Shown piece by piece: positions 55,701 to 64,000 of a stretch of DNA of 64,000 nt; positions within the stretch are counted from its first letter, which is position 1, and the number at the start of each line of letters is the position of its first letter. Location: the NCBI GenBank assembly GCA_030847615.1, contig JAUMIR010000002.1, forward strand, positions 283,010,028-283,074,027, in the 5' to 3' direction. Under the pieces are notes generated by a model. That model was not told the DNA's origin. It worked only from the letters and a program-made list of their open reading frames with translations, and made no database searches. Both the position numbers and the translations under genes were made by a program. The stretch comes from Gambelia wislizenii (taxonomy: Eukaryota; Chordata; Lepidosauria; Squamata; Crotaphytidae).

Positions 55701-55964
55701 GCTTTGAAGGAAATATTTTCATAGTGCCTTTCTTGGCAGCTGTAGTGGGTTGGAAGGACATAATTGAAAAATATTAATATCTTTCCATGGCCTCTCCCTC
55801 TTTGGGTTCTCTGAGTTCCTGTGGTGCTCCAATCTTTAGTCCTGGCTTGTGTTGAGATACAGCTGGAGGTTGAAATCTATGACTCTCATTGACAGGACTC
55901 CACGGAGGAGGGAGATACTCTGGATGATGTGAGTAGCTTGGAAGAGTCAGAGTGGGAGCCTTAA
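46554..55964 (+). CDS. Copy C: 12-exon acidic Ser/Glu-rich protein, 272 aa
   Basis: Exons: 46554-46577, 50162-50244, 53134-53209, 53670-53746, 53979-54057, 54162-54229, 54442-54514, 54619-54686, 54956-55013, 55144-55229, 55472-55529, 55896-55980 (stop 55962-55964). Lengths of exons 1-12 equal those of copy A and every GT-AG border is kept. The joined frame is 273 codons. Relative to A it has Leu to Ile (exon 2), Ala to Thr (3), Thr to Arg (5), Gly to Arg (9) and Asn to Ser (10), plus about seven silent changes. A TCA to TAA change in exon 12 ends it five residues earlier, while the TAA used by A is CAA here. Architecture is as in A: N-terminal Cys cluster, then alternating acidic D and W exons. 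Function unknown. Intron 1 holds the L1 pair and intron 2 a CR1 plus L1. Confidence 0.6.
46985..48853 (-). mobile_element. L1-like LINE ORF2, RT to C-terminus (duplicate)
   Basis: Same insertion as 8,401-10,270. The active-site box is FADD here (48,449-48,460), and 47,112-47,825 is open for 237 codons up to the CWRG...GTYLH motif, but frameshifts remain elsewhere. Confidence 0.85.
48854..49915 (+). mobile_element. L1-like LINE ORF2, upstream part, opposite orientation (duplicate)
   Basis: Counterpart of 10,271-11,290. GPDGF is preserved. The joint to the minus-strand half and the internal deletion are identical, so the rearrangement predates the block duplication. Confidence 0.8.
50300..50622 (-). 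mobile_element. CR1 LINE 3' end, part 1 (duplicate)
   Basis: Counterpart of 11,696-12,018. Continues at 52,792 after the L1. Confidence 0.85.
50623..52772. mobile_element. L1 insertion, internally deleted duplicate
   Basis: Same insertion as 12,019-15,749. The target repeats are at 50,604-50,622 (one C to T change) and 52,773-52,791. The inverted endonuclease part now joins the plus-strand C-terminal part at about 51,222, where AATTTC is shared by both sides of the lost 1.58 kb. The deletion removed the original inversion junction. Confidence 0.85.
52792..52885 (-). mobile_element. CR1 LINE 3' end, part 2 (duplicate)
   Basis: Counterpart of 15,769-15,870. Confidence 0.7.
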
Positions 55965-55980
55965 CCTCCATCAGATCAAG
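55896..55980 (+). CDS. Copy C exon 12 (earlier stop)
   Basis: Encodes DSTEEGDTLDDVSSLEESEW then EP and TAA (55,962-55,964). Its length (85) carries the same one-base departure from the D-exon pattern as copy A, so the frame was lost before the two copies separated. Confidence 0.55.
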
Positions 55981-56099
55981 GTAATCTCTTCTAAGCAAAA
56001 GAGAATCTAATCTCATCCAAGGATCCAACGTCATTCTTCACCTGGCAGATCTTGCCTCTTGGGAGATGAGGTCTGATTATCCTTCACCTCTGTTCTCAG

Positions 56100-56190
56100 G
56101 ACTCTGAGCCGGGAAGGACAAGGAGAAGAAGATGGACAAGAAGAGGCCTCACATATTTCTCCCCCACCCTCCTCAGTCTGTACGGATAAG
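56100..56190 (+). other. Exon 13 relic of copy C
   Basis: Open in the family frame (TLSREGQGEEDGQEEASHIS then PPPSSVCTDK). Differs from copy A by substitutions only, no indels. Confidence 0.5.
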
Positions 56191-56469
56191 GTAGGAGGTG
56201 TGGCCAAGTGGGCACCATAGAAAAGCCACACCCACCCTCCCCTGCCAGAAGTTAGCATGGTGCCAAGGGGACGTGTTGGATGTTGCCTCACTCTAAGATG
56301 GTCCTGTGAGGGGTGCAGGTGTGGGATGATTGGTTTTGATCTGGACACCAGGCTTTGCTTGCCATCCTTTTCAGGCTCTTTCCCTTCCTGTTGAGCACTT
56401 TTTGACTAAGGAAGCCAAAAATTTGAGGAGAAACAGCTTTCTGAATATCCTTTTCTTCCTGTCTTTCAG

Positions 56470-56568
56470 GTCCCCGAGGCACAAGAAAGGATTGTGTGGC
56501 TGTGCTGCAGCTCAAAAGGGAAGGTGGTTTTAAGGGAAAAGATGCGGGTGTGCTGCTCTGCCTCCTGA
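56470..56568 (+). other. Exon 14 relic of copy C
   Basis: Phase-0 frame VPEAQERIVWLCCSSKGKV then VLREKMRVCCSAS and TGA (56,566-56,568). Same length and stop as in copy A. Confidence 0.45.
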
Positions 56569-57495
56569 CCCAAGCAAGTCCCACCCCTAGTCTTCAGGAG
56601 ACCAGGGGGCAGAGAAGGAGGATGCGGGGTAATGTGGTCTCCCAGGAACCACCTGAGAGATCAGTGCAGGTCCAAGGGCAGATGGTTGTCATCTGTCCTC
56701 AAGAGGAGAGGAAGGCCATCTTTAACCCTTAGCCCCATCTGCGAGGAGGTGGAGCACCCCCGTCTCTCTTGTGATTCCTCGAACCTAACCCAATCCTCAT
56801 CGGCCTGTGTTGCCACTACCATGGAGCACAGTGGCAACACCCCAAAGGCAACTGCCCTGGGCCCCCGACCCTTCCAAGGCTGTGCTGCTCCTCCTGCTCT
56901 TCCTCTCTAGCAGCCAAACCCAACTCCCCCCCTCACTTCACTCTCTCTTCCCTACACTATGCCCTGCCAGCCAAATGGCTGATGGACAGAGGAGGAAGGC
57001 TTGGCCAGAAGGGGGATAAATGCCATGAATAGAAGCCTGTGGTGTTCTGCCTACTAACCCTTTCTTCTCTTCCTCTCTCCTAGACGAGCACCTGTGTTCC
57101 TGCCATGGCTTTCTTGTAAGCCTCAATGGAACCAGGAGGGTTGCGCAGGAGGGAAGGGAGAAGTTTTGCTCCTGGCACCCCCTTCAAGTCTCAGAATTGG
57201 TATGGGTGGGCATCCCATCTGCCCAAAGCAAAACCAGAGACACCTGACTTCACTTTTCCTCCATCCCTGCGGCACTGGTTGTGGGACTTTCCATGATGAG
57301 ACCACGTGGGCAGGAGATGCCGTGCCAACATCTCCCACAGCTGTGGGCAATTTCAAGAGAAACAGAATTCTCTGGGTTGCACCCTGACAGCTCCCTCTGT
57401 CCACACACACACTCACTCCCTGGGGTTTGGCTGCCAGCGTGGAAAAGGAGGAGGAGCAAAGCCACAATACTGACACCATTTTGTGTTTCTCACAG

Positions 57496-57865
57496 GAGCC
57501 GACGTGTCCTCAGAATCAGGAAAGTTCAGAACATGTGAAGAGGAGAAGAGGAAATGCCTTATAGATGAAGTCCACTATTGTATCAGCACATGTGTTATTT
57601 CTTATATGTATTCTATGTTTTCTATTGTTATTGTGTGTTGTTATTCCTTATACCCCCCCACCCGCATCCTTTTGTCACTTTCCCATCCCCTTGCTATGGA
57701 CTGAGGTTAGCCGCTGGTTGACGGGGCTGGGAAGGAATTTTACCTACAATCTGCAATTGGCTGAAGCGATGTAGGGTTTTTGCCTTTCCCATAGCAAGAT
57801 TCGGGCTATGTTTTGTATTATTGTTGGGACACATGTTTTTGTAAATCATTCATTAAAAAGTTATT
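57496..57865 (+). other. Terminal exon of copy C
   Basis: Acceptor TTTCTCACAG, 3' UTR nearly identical to that of copy A. Confidence 0.5.
57852..57857 (+). terminator. Poly(A) signal ATTAAA of copy C
   Basis: Matches ATTAAA 20,977-20,982. Confidence 0.55.
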
Positions 57866-58143
57866 TCTTTTTCTACTCAAGTTTCACGTGTTTTCTGAAT
57901 AATGATAGAATCATTGAGATTCATATCTCTCATATACTTTCCTGAGGAAACGGGTCTTCATTTGCAATTTCAAAAGACAGGACACAGAGGAGGCCTGGGT
58001 GCAATGGCTCTGTCCTTGCCTCTTCTTCTCTCCCTCAGGGCCACCACTGTGGCAGTTGGGTGTGAAACAGGGCTCTTTCTCTGCTGCTGGGCCCTTGCAT
58101 GATGGAGCTGTGCCTGCCTTTTCCTCTCTCCCCAAAGCCACAG

Positions 58144-59304
58144 CACTGGCATTCATTTATTTATTTTGTTTTATTCATTGTCTATGCCACCTTTCTCCCA
58201 GAAGGGACCCAAGGTGGCTCACAAAATATCACATAAAGTATAATTTAAAACCATTAATAATATAAAAATGTAAAATCACATCAAACATATAAAAGTTAAA
58301 CGATAAAGATAAACAAAATAAAAGTATAAACAGAAGCCAATAATAAACCTCCATTAGCCCAGGTATGTATGAAAGGCCTGCTTGCATATGAATTTCTTTG
58401 GCTTCTGGTGAAATGAAATTAGGGAGGGGGCCAGCCTACCCTCTTGAGGAAGGGAATTGCAGAGGGTGGGAGCAGCCACCGAGAAGGCTCCCTCTTGAGT
58501 CCTCACCAGATGAGCCTGTGTTGGTGGCAGGACCAAGAGAAAGTCTTCTCCTGAGGATCTTAGAACCCTTGCAGGGGTGTAATCAAGGCATATGTCACTG
58601 TAGCCAGATCTGATGTTTGAAGGAATGGGCACAACTGACACACCGGTTTGAGCTCTGCAAATGTACTCCTGGCCAATGCTGAAACCTGGGCATCCCGGTT
58701 CAGCGTTGAGTCCAGGAGAAGACCCAAGCTGTGAGCCTGAGAGTGAGGAGTGTGCGGGAGTGTTACCCCATCCAGCACAGGTAGAGTCCATATTCCCTGA
58801 TCTGCCTTTCAACTGACCAGGAGCACCTGTCTTGTCTGGATTAAGTATCAAAAGTTGCTGAGAGGTCCAGGAGAACCGACAAGGACATACCCCTCCTGTC
58901 CAGTTCCTTGTGTAGGTCATCTATCAAGGTGGCCAAAGCTGTCTTCATCTCATAGCCAGGTCTGGAGCCTTTCATCCAGAAATCCCTTGAGCTGGAAGGT
59001 CACCACACGTTCAAGAACCTTCCCCTAAAATGAGATATTAGTGATTGGCCGAAAATTATTCAGAATAGTGGGATCCAGGGAGGACTTTTTTAGTAACGGC
59101 CTCACCGGAGCCTCTTTTAGGCAGGATGGAAACTTTCCTTGTTGCAGCAAGGCATTCACCACTTCTGTTACCCACTTGGCCAGTCCCTCTCTACCTGCTT
59201 TCAGAAGCCAGGATGAGCAAGGATCCAGTATACATGTGGTAGCTCTCACCTCTCCAAGGATCTTGTCCACATTCTCAGGCTGCACAAATTGAAATGTAGC
59301 CAAT
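58144..59304 (-). mobile_element. L2-clade LINE, rearranged fragment (duplicate)
   Basis: Counterpart of 21,276-22,458, with the same internal deletions. Confidence 0.75.
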
Positions 59305-59593
59305 AAAGTTACTTATAATGCACATATAAGTTATTTCCACAAACTTACAGTGTTCTGAAATATGTAGTCAATGGGATTTGCAGGGTATAAGGAGAGACCA
59401 AGAACGTATACACCAGAATGGGAGCCCTTTGTGGGCAAAGATAACAAGTAAGCTTGTCCCCCAACAACCAATGCTGAAGGCTGTGCCCTGTGTAAGAGGT
59501 TGTCCATGCTCAGAAAAGTTCCTGTTTTGGCCTACAGAGTTGAGATTTCCTACTCAGTTTTGAGTCTGACGTTCCCACCCGTATACAGAAATG

Positions 59594-59823
59594 CAGTTGT
59601 CCCTTCATATTCACTGATGTTTGGTTCCAGGACCCCTCATGGATACTAAAATCCATGAATACTCAAGTCCCATAAAAGGTAATGGCATAGCAAAATGGTG
59701 TCCTGTATATAAGGTGGCAAAATCAAAGTTTGCTTTTTGGATTATTATTTTTTAAAGAATATTTTCAAGCCATGAATACTTAAATCCATGGATACCAAAT
59801 CTGTGGATACGGAGGGATAACTG
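59594..59823. mobile_element. Tigger-like DNA transposon (duplicate)
   Basis: Counterpart of 22,748-22,978. The left TA has mutated to TG. The inner region has small changes. Confidence 0.75.
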
Positions 59824-59894
59824 TACACTCTTAGTGAGCTTTCCTTGAACTTGTGAGAATGGGAGAAATGTTAGGGTCTCACTGGGTTGTTGTC

Positions 59895-60982
59895 GCAACC
59901 TCAGTCTTTGAGGCTGGGAATTACAAGGGTGGGAGTTCACCCTCTTCAGACAGGCAGAAGGGCAACACCAAGCTCATTTGGCAGAGTACAAATGCCGAAG
60001 AGCTGCACCCCTTGGTGGATAACATGTGACTGATACTGTGGTGAAACCTCCCTTGGCAGTAGCTGTGCTTTTCCCATCCTCCACTCATGCATTGCTCTGC
60101 AGACAATGGTTCTCCATTTCTGTGCGTCCATGGCCAAGACAGGCGTAGAGGCAGAGCTACTCTGATGTTCAAGTGCAACCATGAGAGAGGAAGATCTCCC
60201 TGTGTCACTACTCTTGTCTGGAAATACATGGCCTAGGGCTTGTCTACATTGGGGGGAAATCCGGATGAAATTTGGACTACTTTGGCCCAGATTTGTAGTG
60301 CATGAATTTCTGAGTACTCGTGCTCAGATTTAAGCCCCACAACTTCCCTGCATTTGGATTTTTTCTCCCAGTGGAGCTGGACTATTGCTGACGCCACTGT
60401 CCAGCCACCTCTGTTGTGCTGTGCTGTCGACCAGAAGAGCAACAGGGCTCTGCCATTCCGGTGCATAATTGCTTGTTCTGGGGTCAGTAGCACAGGGGAT
60501 GTGCTTTTCCAGCACTCGTCACTCTCTCTGAAGTCAGAATTGCCGGTCAGCCTCATGATGCAGAGGCTAGTTGCTTCTTCTGACCTCAGAACGGGTGATT
60601 GTGCACCAGAAAAGCAGAGCCCTGGTGCTAGCGGCCCCTTCTGAGGTCAGAAAGTGTTGCCAAACTTGCAACGACGGGGCTGGTTGGTTGTCCTGTTCTC
60701 AGAGATCGTGACTAGTGCCAGGGCTCTGCCTTTGGAAAGTGGAAGTGATGCTGAGAGGGGGGGGAAATAGTTGTCCCCCTCAATGCATTGCAGACGGATT
60801 GTTCACACTACTTTTCTCTGGAGTTTCAAGCAAACTCTAGAGAAAACTGAGTTTTCTAATTTAAGATTAAGGATTCAGGTGGTATTCTCGGAGTCTGGTG
60901 TAGATAGGGCTGTGTAACGTGTGGTATTATTGGACCAGATTAGGGGGGTATTTCAGGATATTTCACTAGTGTAGACAAGCCC
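59895..60982. mobile_element. hAT-like insertion(s) (duplicate)
   Basis: Counterpart of 23,633-24,756. GGGCTTGTCTACA starts at 60,236 and TGTAGACAAGCCC ends at 60,982. Slightly shorter because of an internal deletion near 60,500. Confidence 0.55.
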
Positions 60983-62720
60983 TGAGGCTGCAGCCTGTCT
61001 TGGAGGGACCGACAGGCAAGCCTGTGTCACTTTTGGTCCCTCTGTGCTCTAGGTGGTCATAGGCATCTCTGGGCCAGAGCTTTCCTCATGACAGTCAAGA
61101 AGGAGCAGTTATGGGCAGAAAGCAAATGGTGGTAAAGCAGGAACAGCCAAGGCTTGCATTTATCCCTTCCTAGCTGATTTTGAACCCTTCCACCATGAAA
61201 GTGGATATATTACCTAAATTAGCATGTTTATTTCAGAAAAGCACAAGAAGACAGAAAATTATGGCAGATATCCAAACAGCATTTTAGTGCAAATAGTAAA
61301 AACACAGGGTTTGCTTATAAAGTGAAAATACTCCTAATAGAATTTGCTGGGAATTCGAGCTGTCTTAATGGGATTCTGCATTGTCTCATTGTATTGTTAA
61401 GGAGTGGGCCCCAAAAGAGCAAAAACTACACGAGAAAAGCATTTGCGGGTTTTCCCGACTTTTTTAGAAAAGACCTTTGTTGAATGTGCATTTTCACTCA
61501 TTAAGACAAGGGATTCAATAGAAATCGCTTTCCCATACAAGAGGAAGCACAAACCTGATTGGCCAGATGAACACAGGGGGCGGAGCTTGGTTACAGGTCA
61601 AATGCACTGCTGGCGCCATGTTGGATTTTCACCTTAGGAAGTGATCGCTAAGGCAATAAAATGGGGATTTTTGTTATCTTTCTCTTGCTGTTTTTTTAAA
61701 TGGTGAAATATTGCTTGTGCACACCATAGAAATAGTTTTGTTTTTTTTAATGTTGAGAACTGTGATATTTTAAAACACGAGTAATTAACTTGCGGCCACC
61801 ATCTTGGCTACAAGCTTGAGAAGTTTATGGGGGCTGTAAAACCATCTAGACAGGTCACAGCTGTTGTGACTTGATATTACTGCGGAGCAATCCATTTTTT
61901 TCTTATGTATAGACAAGCCCACAGATCCTCCAAAGCAGTTTAGTATACTAAACCAAGGCACAGTGGCCTCTCTCTTTCCCCAAAACTGATCTTTATCACT
62001 CAGTCCTGCAGTTAAAACAGGGTTTGCAGTTTTGCAGACATGGTGGGAGAATTACATGAACCTCTATGGAAGGAGATCCCACATGATTGAAAGAAGGTCC
62101 ATAACTGCTTTCAATTACAGAGAAAAGTAGTTTACAACACTGAAAATGCCTTCCTTCAGGAAACATTGCGGGGATGATTTGGGATACATGGAAAGAATTA
62201 TTGGCACCACCTCCATCTCTTATTTGCCCTATACGGTTACAGCCAACCTTTTTACAAGAGCACTTTTCCAAGGCTGGAAACACAAATATTTCCATCATTC
62301 AATTGTGAGACGATCTTACTCCTCAAGCCATATATGAGCATTAATTTTGAAGAAGGAGCAGCAAGTAAATATTTAGGACACCTGTATTAAGTTCCTCCGC
62401 TAATCAAATAACACCCCCACTCTTGGTTTGAACTTCTGTTTGAATGCCAAGAGGTCTCTTGTTCTTCCTTTTTTGTTGTCAGCTTCAATGCAGGACCCAA
62501 GTAGTGTGGTTGAGGACAGGGGGGTCTTTGGAGAAGTCCCATCCATGTGGTCGCCATGAGTCAAAGCCAGGCACACTTAACAAGAAGAACAACCCCTATT
62601 CATATCCTACTTAATGTATTTATTACAATTATTATCCTCTCTTATGTTCAGTTTGAAAGCACATACTTTCGCAGAGCCTATTCTATTGGTATATATTACG
62701 TTAGGTAAAATACTATTTTG
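60983..62720. other. Unit D 5' flank, no gene recognised
   Basis: Counterpart of 24,757-26,480, with high identity and few indels. Confidence 0.5.
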
Positions 62721-62899
62721 AGACACAATAGTCATTGTTTTCATTCAGCTGTGGCCTCAGTTGGTACTTATCACTATTTTAAAATCCTAATTCAAGAAAG
62801 TCACTGTATGGATAACTCTTTTTTTTGAACTCATCCTCATCCTCAAATTCAACCCATCCAGCTGATAAAGTTCACCAGCATTACCAGTTCAAGAAGGAC

Positions 62900-63100
62900 A
62901 TTGACCAGCTGGAATATGTCAAGAGGAGGATGGAAGGATGGTATATCCTCTGAAAACGAAGCCCTACGGTGAAAGGTTCAGGGAGCTGAGGATGTTTAAC
63001 CTGGAGACTGAGATGTGAAATTATAGCCATTTTGAAATCCTTGAAGGGACAGCATATAGAAGATGGAGTGAGCTTGTTTTCTACTTCTCCAGAGCTTCAG
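62900..63100 (+). mobile_element. CR1 LINE fragment (duplicate)
   Basis: Counterpart of 26,660-26,872. Confidence 0.65.
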
Positions 63101-63274
63101 GTGCTTATCACAGTAGGCAGTTGTTTTCTGTCTTTTTACTTGCAAGCCCTTTCTCTCATAGTCAGATTGAGAGCAGAATGGCAATGCACTCTTTTGCACC
63201 ATCACAACATTTGCACTTGAATGGCATTAGTTCCCATGTTGGCTTTCTCTCCCTTGAAATATGACAATGCCATT

Positions 63275-63276
63275 TA
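63275..63276. other. Empty target site (single TA)
   Basis: CATTTACATTACC here corresponds to CATTTA|element|TACATTACC at 27,048-29,143. It shows the state before the 2,082-bp transposon inserted. Confidence 0.9.
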
Positions 63277-63610
63277 CATTACCCTGTAGATTATCAGACG
63301 AATGTTGCTGTCCTTGAGCAAGCAGGGATCACCAGCACTGAGGCCATGATATTGAGAACACAGCTGTGCTGGGCAGGGCACGTTTCTAGGATGGAGGACC
63401 ATCGCCTCCCAAAAATAGTACTCTATGGTGAATTCATCACAGGTCAGCGTAAGAGGGGTGCTCCAAAAAAGCGATACAAGGACTACCTGAAAGAACATCT
63501 CAGGCTTGGTCAAATTGATCACCAACAATGGTCCTCCCTGGCCTCACCTCGGGAGGCATGGAGACATACTATCCACAATGTTGCAGCCCTATTTGAGAAC
63601 TCAGGCTGAA
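63277..63610 (+). mobile_element. Non-LTR retrotransposon ORF2 C-terminal fragment
   Basis: 63,346-63,609 is an open 87-codon frame with WAGHVSRMEDHRLPK, GEFITGQRKRGAPKKRYKD and WSSLASPREAWR, a C-terminal segment typical of LINE polyproteins. Only this fragment remains. The left copy (29,138-29,470) has decayed further. Confidence 0.7.
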
Positions 63611-63792
63611 CAAGTCTTGAAGAGAAATGTTAACGTAGAAAGAATCACAACCCAGAAACACCACCGAAGGAGACCTACTGCTGTGCTTTCTGCAACCGGA
63701 CTTGTTTATCTCAGATTGGCTTTTTTAGTCATCAGGGCACTTGCAGAAAGCGTGGGATGAGGCCTTCCCGAATCTTCATTTGCGAAGAAAAG

Positions 63793-63795
<3 letters not shown>

Positions 63796-63832
<37 letters not shown>
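63796..63832. repeat. (AG)n microsatellite
   Basis: About 18 AG units, longer than at 29,655-29,684. Confidence 0.9.
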
Positions 63833-63838
<6 letters not shown>

Positions 63839-64000
63839 GGCGTTATGAGAATGCCAGGAGATTGCTAAAGGCCTCTCTTTCAGACGACATCGTTCCTGTA
63901 TGGTCATGCTCCCATTTGGCTGTTGTTATGCCAGCACTGCTTTTTATTCATGAGTTAAGCTGTGAATGGACCCCGCACCCCCGTTCCGTTTCTGTAACGG

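Larger units (their letters stand above)
42795..64000. repeat. Large tandem duplication, right copy (C side)
   Basis: Direct-repeat partner of 2,455-29,850, running off the window. Relative to the left copy it lacks 3,344-5,179, about 1.58 kb inside the L1 (12,623-14,197), about 95 bases of intron 4, the composite element 22,989-23,549 and the transposon 27,054-29,135. It has one extra minisatellite unit and a longer AG run. Confidence 0.9.

Noticed and set aside
63980..64000. Terminal palindrome as a special site
   Set aside because: It is simply the start of the small inverted repeat seen complete at 29,834-29,856, cut by the window edge.

Overview
The window is vertebrate nuclear DNA, most likely from a squamate reptile. 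Genes are split into tiny exons with GT-AG borders, spacers are AT-rich, and the mixture of interspersed repeats is typical of lizards. It includes CR1 LINEs ending in ATTCTATGAT-type tails, L2 and L1 LINEs, a tRNA-derived SINE, a 5S rRNA-derived SINE, Tigger-like and hAT-like elements and microsatellites. There are no bacterial or viral genes, no CRISPR and no recognisable stable RNA gene apart from SINE-embedded relics.

The core is a tandem array of one gene family that I do not recognise. Two copies, A (7,960-20,982) and C (46,554-57,857), both on the + strand, have an intact 12-exon coding structure predicting 277 and 272 residues. The product is an acidic, Ser/Glu/Asp-rich, probably disordered protein. 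A short basic N-terminus carries a Cys cluster (CSLCVPCC). The body alternates two exon types: 'D' exons (begin GAT/GAC TC, intron phase 0 to 2) and 'W' exons (phase 2 to 0, most ending in TGG). Exons 5-6 and 7-8 are an internal duplication. Two more copies are broken: unit 0 at the left edge (1-2,600) and unit B (36,445-42,900).

Layout: unit 0 (to ~2.9 kb), unit A (~2.9-22.5 kb), unit B (~22.5-42.8 kb), unit C (~42.8-59.4 kb) and the start of unit D (~59.4-64 kb). A resembles C, and the start of D resembles the start of B, far more closely than A resembles B. The last event was therefore duplication of a block of two units of about 40 kb, on top of older single-unit duplications (for example 3,100-3,760 against 22,540-24,980, and 4,665-5,400 against 26,490-27,000). 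After the split C lost 1.8 kb (its counterpart of 3,344-5,179) and 1.6 kb (inside an L1). The A-side copy carries two insertions absent from the C side: a nested palindromic element (22,989-23,549) and a 2,082-bp TA-flanked transposon packed with GC-rich hairpin repeats (27,054-29,135).

The strongest candidates for something undescribed are the gene family itself (with frame loss at its 3' end and leftover downstream coding exons), the family of inverted-repeat elements with GAGATTTTC ends, and the hairpin-array transposon. Nothing could be searched against databases, so 'not recognised' does not mean 'new'.
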